This document shows, in pieces, positions 41,216 through 47,133 of a stretch of 47,133 bases of DNA. The notes under the pieces are model-generated. The model saw nothing but the letters and a program-made list of their open reading frames with translations. It ran no database searches and was not told the DNA's origin. The translations under genes were made by a program, and so were the position numbers. The DNA comes from Methanobacteriota archaeon (lineage in GTDB: Archaea > Thermoplasmatota > Thermoplasmata > Methanomassiliicoccales > UBA472). How positions within the stretch are numbered: position 1 is the stretch's first letter; every line of letters starts with the position of its first letter. Where the stretch lies: positions 1 through 47,133 of the forward strand of contig JAJFUR010000007.1 of NCBI GenBank assembly GCA_021372335.1, written 5' to 3'.

Positions 41216-41509
41216 TCAGCCCTTCCCCACGCTCTCTGCCAGGGCCCTCTCGAAGAGGGCGTCGATCTCCGCCTCTGTGAGCTTGGGATCGTGCCTGACG
41301 AAGAACGTCAGATAGCTCTTGTCCTCGGTATACAATACCTTGGAGGGACGGATGTTCACGCTCAACAGCACCTCCCCCGTCTCCAGCATGATATCGACCT
41401 GGGTGGCGGCCTTCCCGCCCTTGTTCTTGGTCCGGGAGAGTTTCATGATGCTCATTCGGTTCGCCTGGTATAGACGGCGCATCCGTTCATCCAATCCTGG
41501 GCCTTCCAC
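41216..41509 (-). CDS. Hypothetical protein of 97 residues
   Basis: MSIMKLSRTKNKGGKAATQVDIMLETGEVLLSVNIRPSKV- and SYLTFFVRHDPKLTEAEIDALFERAL-like segments suggest a small alpha/beta protein with a basic start. No family recognised. In-frame ATGs at 41482 and 41455 would give shorter products. It lies 40 bp upstream of the CDF gene on the same strand and may be cotranscribed. Confidence 0.55.
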   Translation of the reverse strand: MEGPGLDERMRRLYQANRMSIMKLSRTKNKGGKAATQVDIMLETGEVLLSVNIRPSKVLYTEDKSYLTFFVRHDPKLTEAEIDALFERALAESVGKG

Positions 41510-41655
41510 GGCCTGGAATCGGAATTGGATATGAAAAGTTTGCCCATCATCGTTAGATGCTGAGAAGGAGCTGGATCCAATTCATGTCACTTCATATTTG
41601 TGAAAAGGGAAGCGAAAGTGATTTATGGCGTTCGTTCGCTACTGTTTTGGTCATA

Positions 41656-41943
41656 ATGGTCAGCATCAAGGACGTTCTCTTGAAATCGGTATTGACCTCG
41701 GACGCCTACAATATCGGAACGGTGAACGATTTCGAACTTTCGGTCGAGGATTGGAAGCTAACTCATATCGGCGTGACCTTGAACATGCAGTCCAAGAAGG
41801 ACCTGGGCATCAAAAAGTTCTCCCTGCTCGGACCAACCCTCTGCATCCCCATCGACCATGTGGACAAGGTGGGGGACGTGGTCACCTTGAAGATCACGTT
41901 CGATCAACTGAAGGAGATCCCCGAGTGCAAGAAGCTGATGTGA
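41656..41943 (+). CDS. PRC-barrel domain protein
   Basis: A 95-residue protein: MVSIKDVLLKSVLTSDAYNIGTVNDFELSVEDW-like start and GPTLCIPIDHVDKVGDVVTLKI at the end fit the beta-barrel fold of archaeal PRC-barrel proteins. These bind RNA or other proteins and are often linked with cell division (CdpB-type) in archaea. A TATA-like GTGATTTATGG (41618-41628) precedes a near-leaderless ATG. Which partner it has here is unknown. Confidence 0.7.
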   Translation: MVSIKDVLLKSVLTSDAYNIGTVNDFELSVEDWKLTHIGVTLNMQSKKDLGIKKFSLLGPTLCIPIDHVDKVGDVVTLKITFDQLKEIPECKKLM

Positions 41944-42024
41944 GTTCCTTCTGCCACGATCGGTCACGGCGCGCACCGCAGGCGAAGCCTTAATCCCGTT
42001 GCCGTACATTCCTGGAAGAGCGCC

Positions 42025-43188
42025 ATGTCCCAAGGACCAGTGAACGCCAAGTTGATCTACAAGTTCTTCGAGGCGGCCAACATGCAGCGGTGGAACGACC
42101 ATATCCGCCCCGTCGAACTGACCGAGCTGGACAAGCAGTCGCACAAGATGGTCATCGCGTACGTGCTCGCAAGGTTCGAGGAGACGGAGAAGGGCACCCA
42201 TATCGACTGGCCCAAGCTGATCGAGGGCGGGATCTTCGAGTTCCTCCATCGTCTCTTCCTCACGGACCTGAAGCCGCCGGTGTTCCATCACCTGCAACGG
42301 GAGAAGGGGAAGGAACTCAACGAGTACGTCTTCCGGGAGCTGGTCTCGGAGGTGCCGGATATCGACAATGAGTTCCTGGAACGGTTCAAGGCCTATCATT
42401 CCCGGGATGAGGAGAGCATCGAGCGCCGCGTGCTGAGGGCGGCACACTACCTAGCGACGAACTGGGAGTTCCATTTGATCTACAGCGCTAACCCTACGAT
42501 GCTCGGCATCGATGAAACGAAGAGGAGCATCGAGATGCAGATCGAGGACCACTACGATCTCATCGGAGTGCAGCGCATCATGCTGGCAAAGAAATCCTAC
42601 GGTTTCATAGAGTTCTGCGGGCAGCTGCGCTATCAGCAGCGCTGGGCCCGGGCTCCGCGCATCCCCAGGACCTCCGTCCTCGGGCACATGCTGATGGTGG
42701 CGATCATGTCCTATCTCTGCTCGTTGCGCATCAACGCCCCTCCTGAGCGTTTGGTCCGCAACTTCTACACGGCCCTCTTCCACGATCTGCCGGAGGTGCT
42801 CACCAAGGACATCATCACCCCTGTGAAGAGGTCCGTAGGGGGCTTGGAGGAGCTCATTTCGGACTATGAGCAGCAGCAGGTGATGGAGAAGCTCCTGCCA
42901 TTGCTCCCGGCGCCCTGGCGCCGCGACTTCGAGCAGCTGCTGGTGGACCCCTTCCGCACCCGCGCCAATGACAACGAGGGAGGATGGGTAGTGGACGGGG
43001 CCATGCTGAAGGGGTGCGATAATCTGGCCGCCTTCATCGAGGCCAGCTCATCCATCAAGTACGGCGTGAGCTCCAAGGTGCTGAGGGTGGGGAAGCAGCG
43101 TCTGATGGAGATCTATCATAACGGAGGCACGGTCGCTGGAATCGACTTCTATCAGTTGATGCTTGAGATGGACCACATGGAGATATGA
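42025..43188 (+). CDS. HD-domain phosphohydrolase-like protein
   Basis: A 387-residue protein. The second half contains RIPRTSVLGHMLMVAIMSYL, LVRNFYTALFHDLPEVLTKDIITPVKRSV, the H...HD..E pattern of YfbR/HD-type nucleotidases, and further CDNLAAFIEASSSIKYG with the final Asp. The amino-terminal 200 residues are helical and unassigned. It could hydrolyse nucleotides or other phosphate esters. Its stop abuts the stop of the convergent zinc-ribbon gene. Confidence 0.75.
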   Translation: MSQGPVNAKLIYKFFEAANMQRWNDHIRPVELTELDKQSHKMVIAYVLARFEETEKGTHIDWPKLIEGGIFEFLHRLFLTDLKPPVFHHLQREKGKELNEYVFRELVSEVPDIDNEFLERFKAYHSRDEESIERRVLRAAHYLATNWEFHLIYSANPTMLGIDETKRSIEMQIEDHYDLIGVQRIMLAKKSYGFIEFCGQLRYQQRWARAPRIPRTSVLGHMLMVAIMSYLCSLRINAPPERLVRNFYTALFHDLPEVLTKDIITPVKRSVGGLEELISDYEQQQVMEKLLPLLPAPWRRDFEQLLVDPFRTRANDNEGGWVVDGAMLKGCDNLAAFIEASSSIKYGVSSKVLRVGKQRLMEIYHNGGTVAGIDFYQLMLEMDHMEI

Positions 43189-43716
43189 TCACCAGCTGAT
43201 GCGCCCCTCGAACATCCGGATGAGGAGGTCCCGGTAGTACCTTTCATAGGGAACGGTGACCGTGAGATCCCCTTCTTCCAGCCGGAAACGGGCCACGTAC
43301 GCCCCGGTACCCTCTCCGTCATATGAAAGGCGCACCGAGAGGACGTCCGACACGTCCACGGCCTGGTTGTCGGGACTTTCAGCGAGCACCTGGCCGGGGG
43401 CCATCTCATAGAACCGTGATACGTTGTCGGAGCCGCTGGACCCGGGCATGAAAATGCCGAGTTGGCGAAGCTCGCTCTTGGCTTTGTCCGCCGCGACGTC
43501 CTTGATGCGGGCGAAGATGAGGCGCTCCTTGGTCAGGACCAGCGCATAGGTGCCCTCCCTTCCCGTTACGCGGACCGGCGAGATCACGGAGATAACGACC
43601 TCCCCCCTGGCAGGCTCGAAGCGTTCTAGGTCCTCCTCGGCCATCGCTCGGCCGCAATAGGGGCAGAACCTCATATCGTCCAGAAGCTGCTTCCCGCAGC
43701 CCATGCATTCCTTCAT
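43189..43716 (-). CDS. Zinc-ribbon protein with beta-rich domain
   Basis: A 175-residue protein. MKECMGCGKQLLDDMRFCPYCGRAM is a zinc ribbon; the remaining 140 residues alternate strands (VVISVISPVRVTGREGTYALVLTKERLIFARI, GTGAYVARFRLEEGDLTVTV), like a PH-type domain. The ATG at 43716 follows a TATA-like CAATAAATACC (43740-43750); the longer start at 43767 would overlap it. Function unknown. Confidence 0.65.
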   Translation of the reverse strand: MKECMGCGKQLLDDMRFCPYCGRAMAEEDLERFEPARGEVVISVISPVRVTGREGTYALVLTKERLIFARIKDVAADKAKSELRQLGIFMPGSSGSDNVSRFYEMAPGQVLAESPDNQAVDVSDVLSVRLSYDGEGTGAYVARFRLEEGDLTVTVPYERYYRDLLIRMFEGRISW

Positions 43717-43812
43717 CCATCTCAATGGTATATGGCCAGAGGTATTTATTGTTCCATCGCCTTTCATATTTTTATGAGAGGATGTTCACGGAAGTCCCTC
43801 CCCCTTAAGTCA

Positions 43813-43862
43813 GTATGACATTGTATGACAAAAGGCGGACATTTTAAATACTTAGTATGACA
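43813..43862 (+). promoter_or_regulatory. CdrS-like gene promoter flanked by GTATGACA repeats
   Basis: GTATGACA occurs at 43813-43820, 43823-43830 (exactly 10 bp apart) and 43855-43862. A TATA box TTTTAAATAC (43842-43851) lies between the second and third copy. Copies one helical turn apart suit a dimer of ribbon-helix-helix dimers, and the gene they precede encodes such a protein, so autoregulation is likely. Confidence 0.65.
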
Positions 43863-43878
43863 ATCTGATTTTTAGTCT

Positions 43879-44259
43879 ATGCCAAGAGGACCATACGCTA
43901 TGGAGGGAGAGAGAATATCGCTGCGCCTGGAAGGCGAGGACCTGGAGCTCATCGATGAGTTCATCGATGGGCATCCAGAGATCTCGAACCGTTCGCAGCT
44001 TGCACGGATCGCCCTCCGCGCGTTCATAGAACGAGATGGAGGAGCGCGGGCCGAGGGTTCTGGCAAAGGCGATTTGGTGGTGAAGGTCCCACCGGCGGTA
44101 CGTAGCATCATGGAAGGGATGGTGGAGGACGGCTACTACAATTCGGTTGAGGACATCGTGGTCGAATGCCTGAGGAAGGAGTTCGTCAGCAAAGAGAACC
44201 TTGACAAGGTCAAGGACGAGCTCTTCACCAAAAACAGGCAGATCGCGGCCAGGATGTAG
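43879..44259 (+). CDS. Ribbon-helix-helix regulator, CdrS-like, next to ftsZ
   Basis: A 126-residue protein. ERISLRLEGEDLELIDEFID-GHPEISNRSQLARIALRAFIE is a ribbon-helix-helix domain (beta strand RISLRL, helices around the SNRSQL turn). The second half (VVKVPPAVRSIMEGMVEDGYYNSVEDIVVECLRKEF) looks like a second, degenerate copy. In haloarchaea and other euryarchaea the RHH regulator CdrS is encoded beside ftsZ and controls cell division genes; here ftsZ follows within 100 bp. Length is greater than the short haloarchaeal CdrS (about 60 residues). Confidence 0.8.
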   Translation: MPRGPYAMEGERISLRLEGEDLELIDEFIDGHPEISNRSQLARIALRAFIERDGGARAEGSGKGDLVVKVPPAVRSIMEGMVEDGYYNSVEDIVVECLRKEFVSKENLDKVKDELFTKNRQIAARM

Positions 44260-44352
44260 GGGCCTTCGGACCTGCTCTGGACAGGAGCGCAAAGGGATGG
44301 GATGCACTAATTATCTTAGCGTATGCGCCGCAAGGCGCTGCGCGCAAGAGGA

Positions 44353-45183
44353 ATGGGGGCAAAAGGAATGGAAGCCGGAACAATGGAACAAACGGTCAGG
44401 ACCGAGCAGATGGTAACGATGCTCAGCCGGGGCCTGACAGAACCTAAGATATCTGTGGTGGGGTGTGGGGGTGCTGGGAACAATATAGTGAACAACATCT
44501 TCGGGAGCTGCAGGAAGAACGTGCAGACGGTGGCGATCAACACCGATGAGCGCTCCCTGCAGAAGGTCAATGCGCATAAGAAGCTGCTCATCGGGAAGGA
44601 TGTCACCGAAGGGCGCGGGGCCGAGGGATTCCCTGAGGTGGGGGAATACTGTGCGGAGTGCGCTAAGGATGCCATAAGGGAGGCCATTAAGGACCGGGAC
44701 ATAGTGTTCGTCATCGCCGGGATGGGCGGAGGCACCGGAACGGGAACGGCCCCAGTGGTGGCTCAGGTGGCCAAGGACCTGAACTCGATCACGTTCGTCA
44801 TCGCGATCACCCCCTTCTCCTTTGAGACGGAAAGGGCGAACAAGGCTCAGATGGGGATAGAGAAGCTCAAGAGAATAGCAAAGACCACGGTGGTGGTGGA
44901 GAACGACCGTCTCCTGAGCATCACGGACGACCTGCCGCTGAGCAAGGCCTTCTCGGTCATAGACAACAGCGTGGTGAAGATCATCGACTCCTTTTGCTCC
45001 CAGGTCAGCATGTCCTTCATGACCGCCCTCACCGATGAGGTCATTCAGTACATGCAAGAGAGCGACCGGAAGGCTGAGGAACGCCCCGAGCAGTACCTCG
45101 TGCCCGAGATGGTCATGGTCGCCAAAGGGCCGACCGAAAACGGACTGCACCCGGTCGGGCAGATGGGCCCGTTGGTGCAGTGA
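44353..45183 (+). CDS. ftsZ: FtsZ-family protein, short, without a recognisable carboxy-terminal domain
   Basis: About 276 residues. The GTP-binding half is clear: KISVVGCGGAGNNIVNNIF (T1), TVAINTDERSLQ (T3), AGMGGGTGTGTAPVVAQVAK (T4 signature), ITPFSFETERANKAQMGIEKLK (T5) and VENDRLLS (T6). After DDLPLSKAFSVIDNSVVKII the T7 loop NxDxxD that activates hydrolysis in the neighbouring subunit is not visible (TALTDEV in its place). Only 45 residues remain, where a 130-residue domain is usual. The next frame holds no missing part. Start uncertain: ATGs at 44323, 44353, 44368, 44383; TTATCTTA at 44311-44318 argues against 44323. A noncanonical FtsZ paralog is likely. Confidence 0.8.
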   Translation: MGAKGMEAGTMEQTVRTEQMVTMLSRGLTEPKISVVGCGGAGNNIVNNIFGSCRKNVQTVAINTDERSLQKVNAHKKLLIGKDVTEGRGAEGFPEVGEYCAECAKDAIREAIKDRDIVFVIAGMGGGTGTGTAPVVAQVAKDLNSITFVIAITPFSFETERANKAQMGIEKLKRIAKTTVVVENDRLLSITDDLPLSKAFSVIDNSVVKIIDSFCSQVSMSFMTALTDEVIQYMQESDRKAEERPEQYLVPEMVMVAKGPTENGLHPVGQMGPLVQ

Positions 45184-45211
45184 GCGGCCCCCGGCTTCCT
45201 GAAACGTTACA

Positions 45212-45238
45212 GGTACGGCGCGTGGCAGGCGCCGTACC
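45212..45238 (+). terminator. Perfect 10-bp hairpin after ftsZ
   Basis: GGTACGGCGC (45212-45221) and GCGCCGTACC (45229-45238) form a perfect stem with a 7-nt loop, 29 bp after the ftsZ stop. No T-run follows, so it may be a 3'-end stabiliser or processing site instead of an intrinsic terminator. Confidence 0.45.
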
Positions 45239-45300
45239 ATCCCCTAACCTATCATGCCGGTTCTCAAAGGCCTTATGTCGATGGTGAACGTTTCCATGGC

Positions 45301-46386
45301 GTGCTCCTTGGTTTCGTTGTGAACCCCATCGCCGGGATGGGCGGAAGCGTGGCGCTGAAAGGCACTGACGGGGATTCGTATCGAGAGGCGGTGACCAGGG
45401 GAGCGGTTCCGGTGGCGCAGGGAAAAGCCACCCGGGCCCTGGCAATGATAGAGGGGGACGTACGCTTCCTCACGGCCTCGGGGGAGATGGGCGCTTCCGT
45501 CCTCGCGGCCCTCGGGCAGGAGCATGAGGTGGTCTTTCAGGTCGAGGGGGAAAGCGGGGCGGAGGACACGCGCCGGACATGTCAGGCCTTCCTCGACAGG
45601 GGGGTCGACCTGATCGTTTTTTGCGGCGGGGACGGCACGGCCAGGGATGTGCTGGACGTGGTTGGGGACAGGGTCCCTGTCATCGGCATCCCGGCCGGGG
45701 TGAAGATGCATTCGGGCGTGTTCGCCAACAGCCCCGAGGAGGCTGGGAAGATCATCTCCGCCTTCCTGGCGGAGCGTTCGGGCACGCGCATGGCGGAGGT
45801 GATGGACGTGGACGAGGAGGCCTTCCGGAAGGGCGAGGTGCGCGCCCGGCCATACGGCTACATGAAGGTCCCTGCCCTGGAGGGAATACAGCCCCCCAAG
45901 GGCGCGGTCTTCGGAACATCGGACAGGGAGCAGAAGGAGGCCATCGCCGAGTACGTGGTCGAGAGGATGGACCCTGGAACGCTATATATCTTAGGCCCGG
46001 GCACCACCACAAAGGCCGTGGCCGACCGGATGGGGCGGCCGAAGACGCTGCTGGGGGTGGACGCCTATCTTGCCGGCGAAATCGTCCTTTCCGATGCGAC
46101 CGAATCGGACCTACTCCATGCCATCAATGGACGGAGGACGATGCTACTGCTGACCCCAATAGGCCGGCAGGGATTCATCTTGGGCAGGGGGAACCAACAG
46201 CTCTCGCCCCGGGTCATCGAGGCCGTTGGGACGGCCAACGTTCTGATACTGGCGACACCGACCAAGCTAGCTGAGACACAGGTTCTGCGGGTGGACTCCG
46301 GGGACGCGGCCCTGGACGAACGGCTGCGCGGCTTCCGTAGGGTGCTGATCGGCTATGACCAATTCAGAATGGTGCGATGCTGCTGA
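45301..46386 (+). CDS. ATP-NAD kinase family protein (AcoX-like, COG3199)
   Basis: A 361-residue protein starting at GTG. MLLGFVVNPIAGMGGSVALKGTDG and DLIVFCGGDGTARDVLDVVG (GGDGT, the ATP-NAD kinase motif) with VPVIGIPAGVKMHSGVFA are diagnostic; a later half has LYILGPGTTTKAVADRMG and GFILGRGNQQLSPRVI. The group is distinct from housekeeping NAD kinase and its substrate is not settled. Confidence 0.88.
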   Translation: MLLGFVVNPIAGMGGSVALKGTDGDSYREAVTRGAVPVAQGKATRALAMIEGDVRFLTASGEMGASVLAALGQEHEVVFQVEGESGAEDTRRTCQAFLDRGVDLIVFCGGDGTARDVLDVVGDRVPVIGIPAGVKMHSGVFANSPEEAGKIISAFLAERSGTRMAEVMDVDEEAFRKGEVRARPYGYMKVPALEGIQPPKGAVFGTSDREQKEAIAEYVVERMDPGTLYILGPGTTTKAVADRMGRPKTLLGVDAYLAGEIVLSDATESDLLHAINGRRTMLLLTPIGRQGFILGRGNQQLSPRVIEAVGTANVLILATPTKLAETQVLRVDSGDAALDERLRGFRRVLIGYDQFRMVRCC

Positions 46387-46428
46387 GGGGCAAATCCTTT
46401 TTGAACCGTTGGCGCGATAGCCGTCCTA

Positions 46429-46866
46429 ATGAGCGTGACGCACCTAACCCTCCGCGCCTTCTGCCAAGCTACGGAGGTCGAGGAGAGGGTGAGGAAGGCG
46501 ATGGCGTTCGCCTCGGGCAGCGAGGAGGTCTCTGTCGAACGCACAGAGGGGTACCATGGCAACGCCATCCTGATCATGAGCTGCGCCCTTTCCCGCAGAC
46601 CGGTCATCAGGGAGTTCTTCCAGCGGCTCTCGAAGGAAGACGTCGAGGAACTGTTGAGGACCCTGGACCAGCGCCTGGATGAGGATGGGCAGCTCTTCTT
46701 CCGCCTCGACAAGCAGAGGGCGTTCCTAGGTGAGCTGGCCATCTCCAGCGGGGACGATTGCATCCACGTCAGAGCGAAAGTGGAGAGCTATCCCAAGCGA
46801 AGGGAAAAGGCATTGGAGAACGCCCGGGCGATGCTCCAAGGGCTATATGACCGACAGGATAAATAG
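46429..46866 (+). CDS. Predicted exosome-associated RNA-binding protein (COG1325-like)
   Basis: A 145-residue protein opening VTHLTLRAFCQATEVEERVRKAMAF-like, then ERTEGYHGNAILIMSCALSRR and LFFRLDKQRAFLGELAIS. This is the archaeal COG1325/RNA-binding domain of the RPL5-like fold, proposed to work with the exosome. Length is typical. The tRNA-Leu promoter overlaps its stop codon. Confidence 0.85.
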   Translation: MSVTHLTLRAFCQATEVEERVRKAMAFASGSEEVSVERTEGYHGNAILIMSCALSRRPVIREFFQRLSKEDVEELLRTLDQRLDEDGQLFFRLDKQRAFLGELAISSGDDCIHVRAKVESYPKRREKALENARAMLQGLYDRQDK

Positions 46867-46889
46867 GGATTCGGCGTTGAACGGTAGAG

Positions 46890-46973
46890 GCAGGGGTAGC
46901 CAAGCTTGGCCAACGGCGTAGGACTTAGGATCCTATCCTTAGTGGTTCTGGAGTTCAAATCTCCACCCCTGCA
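46890..46973 (+). tRNA. tRNA-Leu(UAG)
   Basis: Acceptor GCAGGGG (46890-46896) pairs with CCCCTGC (46966-46972), discriminator A. Anticodon arm TAGGA-CTTAGGA-TCCTA gives anticodon TAG. The variable arm is long (TCCTTAGTGGTTC), class II, and the T-arm is TGGAG-TTCAAAT-CTCCA. CCA is not encoded. The TATA-like GGATAAATAG (46857-46866) overlaps the stop of the preceding gene. Confidence 0.95.
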
Positions 46974-46981
46974 CCGGTCCG

Positions 46982-46987
46982 TTTTTT
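46982..46987 (+). terminator. T-run terminator after tRNA-Leu
   Basis: Six consecutive T residues nine bases after the tRNA 3' end, the usual archaeal oligo-T termination signal. The remaining 146 bp to the window edge show no gene that I can support. Confidence 0.55.
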
Positions 46988-47133
46988 CAATGGGTTCCCG
47001 ATAAGGACGGCCCGCTGATCTCTCGGGACCCTTCATCGGATTTACTGATCTATTTGCTGGTCCCGTTTTGTTATTCCAAGCATAGGTAAGAACCTGGACA
47101 TCGTTGTCCATTCAGCCAGTTCGATGTTCACGG

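Overview
The window is about 47 kb of GC-rich DNA from a euryarchaeal methanogen, most likely a Methanomassiliicoccales member (class Thermoplasmata). This is an inference from gene content. It carries methanogenesis marker 2, an archaeal SRP RNA plus SRP54, TrmY, class I HMG-CoA reductase, a CdrS-like/FtsZ pair, a URO-D/MtaA-family methyltransferase, a DUF1638 protein and a CoaD-NTPase fusion of a type known from Thermoplasma. Most genes have a TATA box about 25-35 bp before a nearly leaderless start codon. No rRNA, CRISPR array, insertion sequence or phage gene was recognised.

Layout. 1-2.5 kb: 5' end of nrdD (minus), a winged-helix regulator whose start overlaps 12-bp tandem repeats, methanogenesis marker 2, and the SRP RNA convergent with it. 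2.6-6.4 kb: a four-gene operon of ABC permease, ATPase, anchored binding protein and MtaA-like methyltransferase. 6.5-7.8 kb: a redox cluster (thioredoxin-like, rubredoxin-FTR, nitroreductase). 7.9-11.5 kb: MarC, an orphan protein, a decayed thioredoxin-like gene, hisD and an FMN-barrel protein. 11.6-16.2 kb (minus): sugar isomerase-like protein, two methyltransferases, ABC-F ATPase and MBL hydrolase. 16.3-19.7 kb: a 55-aa ORF plus DUF1638, a Zn-ribbon protein, flavodoxin, tRNA-Ala with a D-loop intron, and a compact CdhE-like Fe-S protein. 19.7-24.5 kb: purB, a RecA-like ATPase, two tandem paralogous regulators and a coiled-coil protein.

24.6-28.1 kb: a candidate small RNA, then srp54-trmY, then a Zn-finger membrane peptide and coaD-NTPase, facing a Cys-rich mini-protein. 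28.2-32.0 kb: MFS pseudogene, tRNA-Ser, pheT and hmgA. 32.5-36.5 kb: SpeD-like protein, tRNA-Ile, GNAT, Zn-ribbon protein, DUF2299-like protein and citrate synthase. 37-43.7 kb: MFS, aminotransferase, CDF transporter, PRC-barrel, HD-domain and small proteins. 43.8-46.9 kb: CdrS-like regulator, short FtsZ, NAD-kinase-like protein, exosome-associated protein and tRNA-Leu.

The strongest unusual signals are: the tRNA-Ala(CGC) with a complete bulge-helix-bulge intron in its D-loop; the CdhE-like protein without its TIM barrel; a short FtsZ without a recognisable T7 loop, behind a repeat-flanked CdrS-like promoter; the transporter/methyltransferase operon with an atypical His-His-Cys metal site; and a SpeD-like protein with an altered self-cleavage site.
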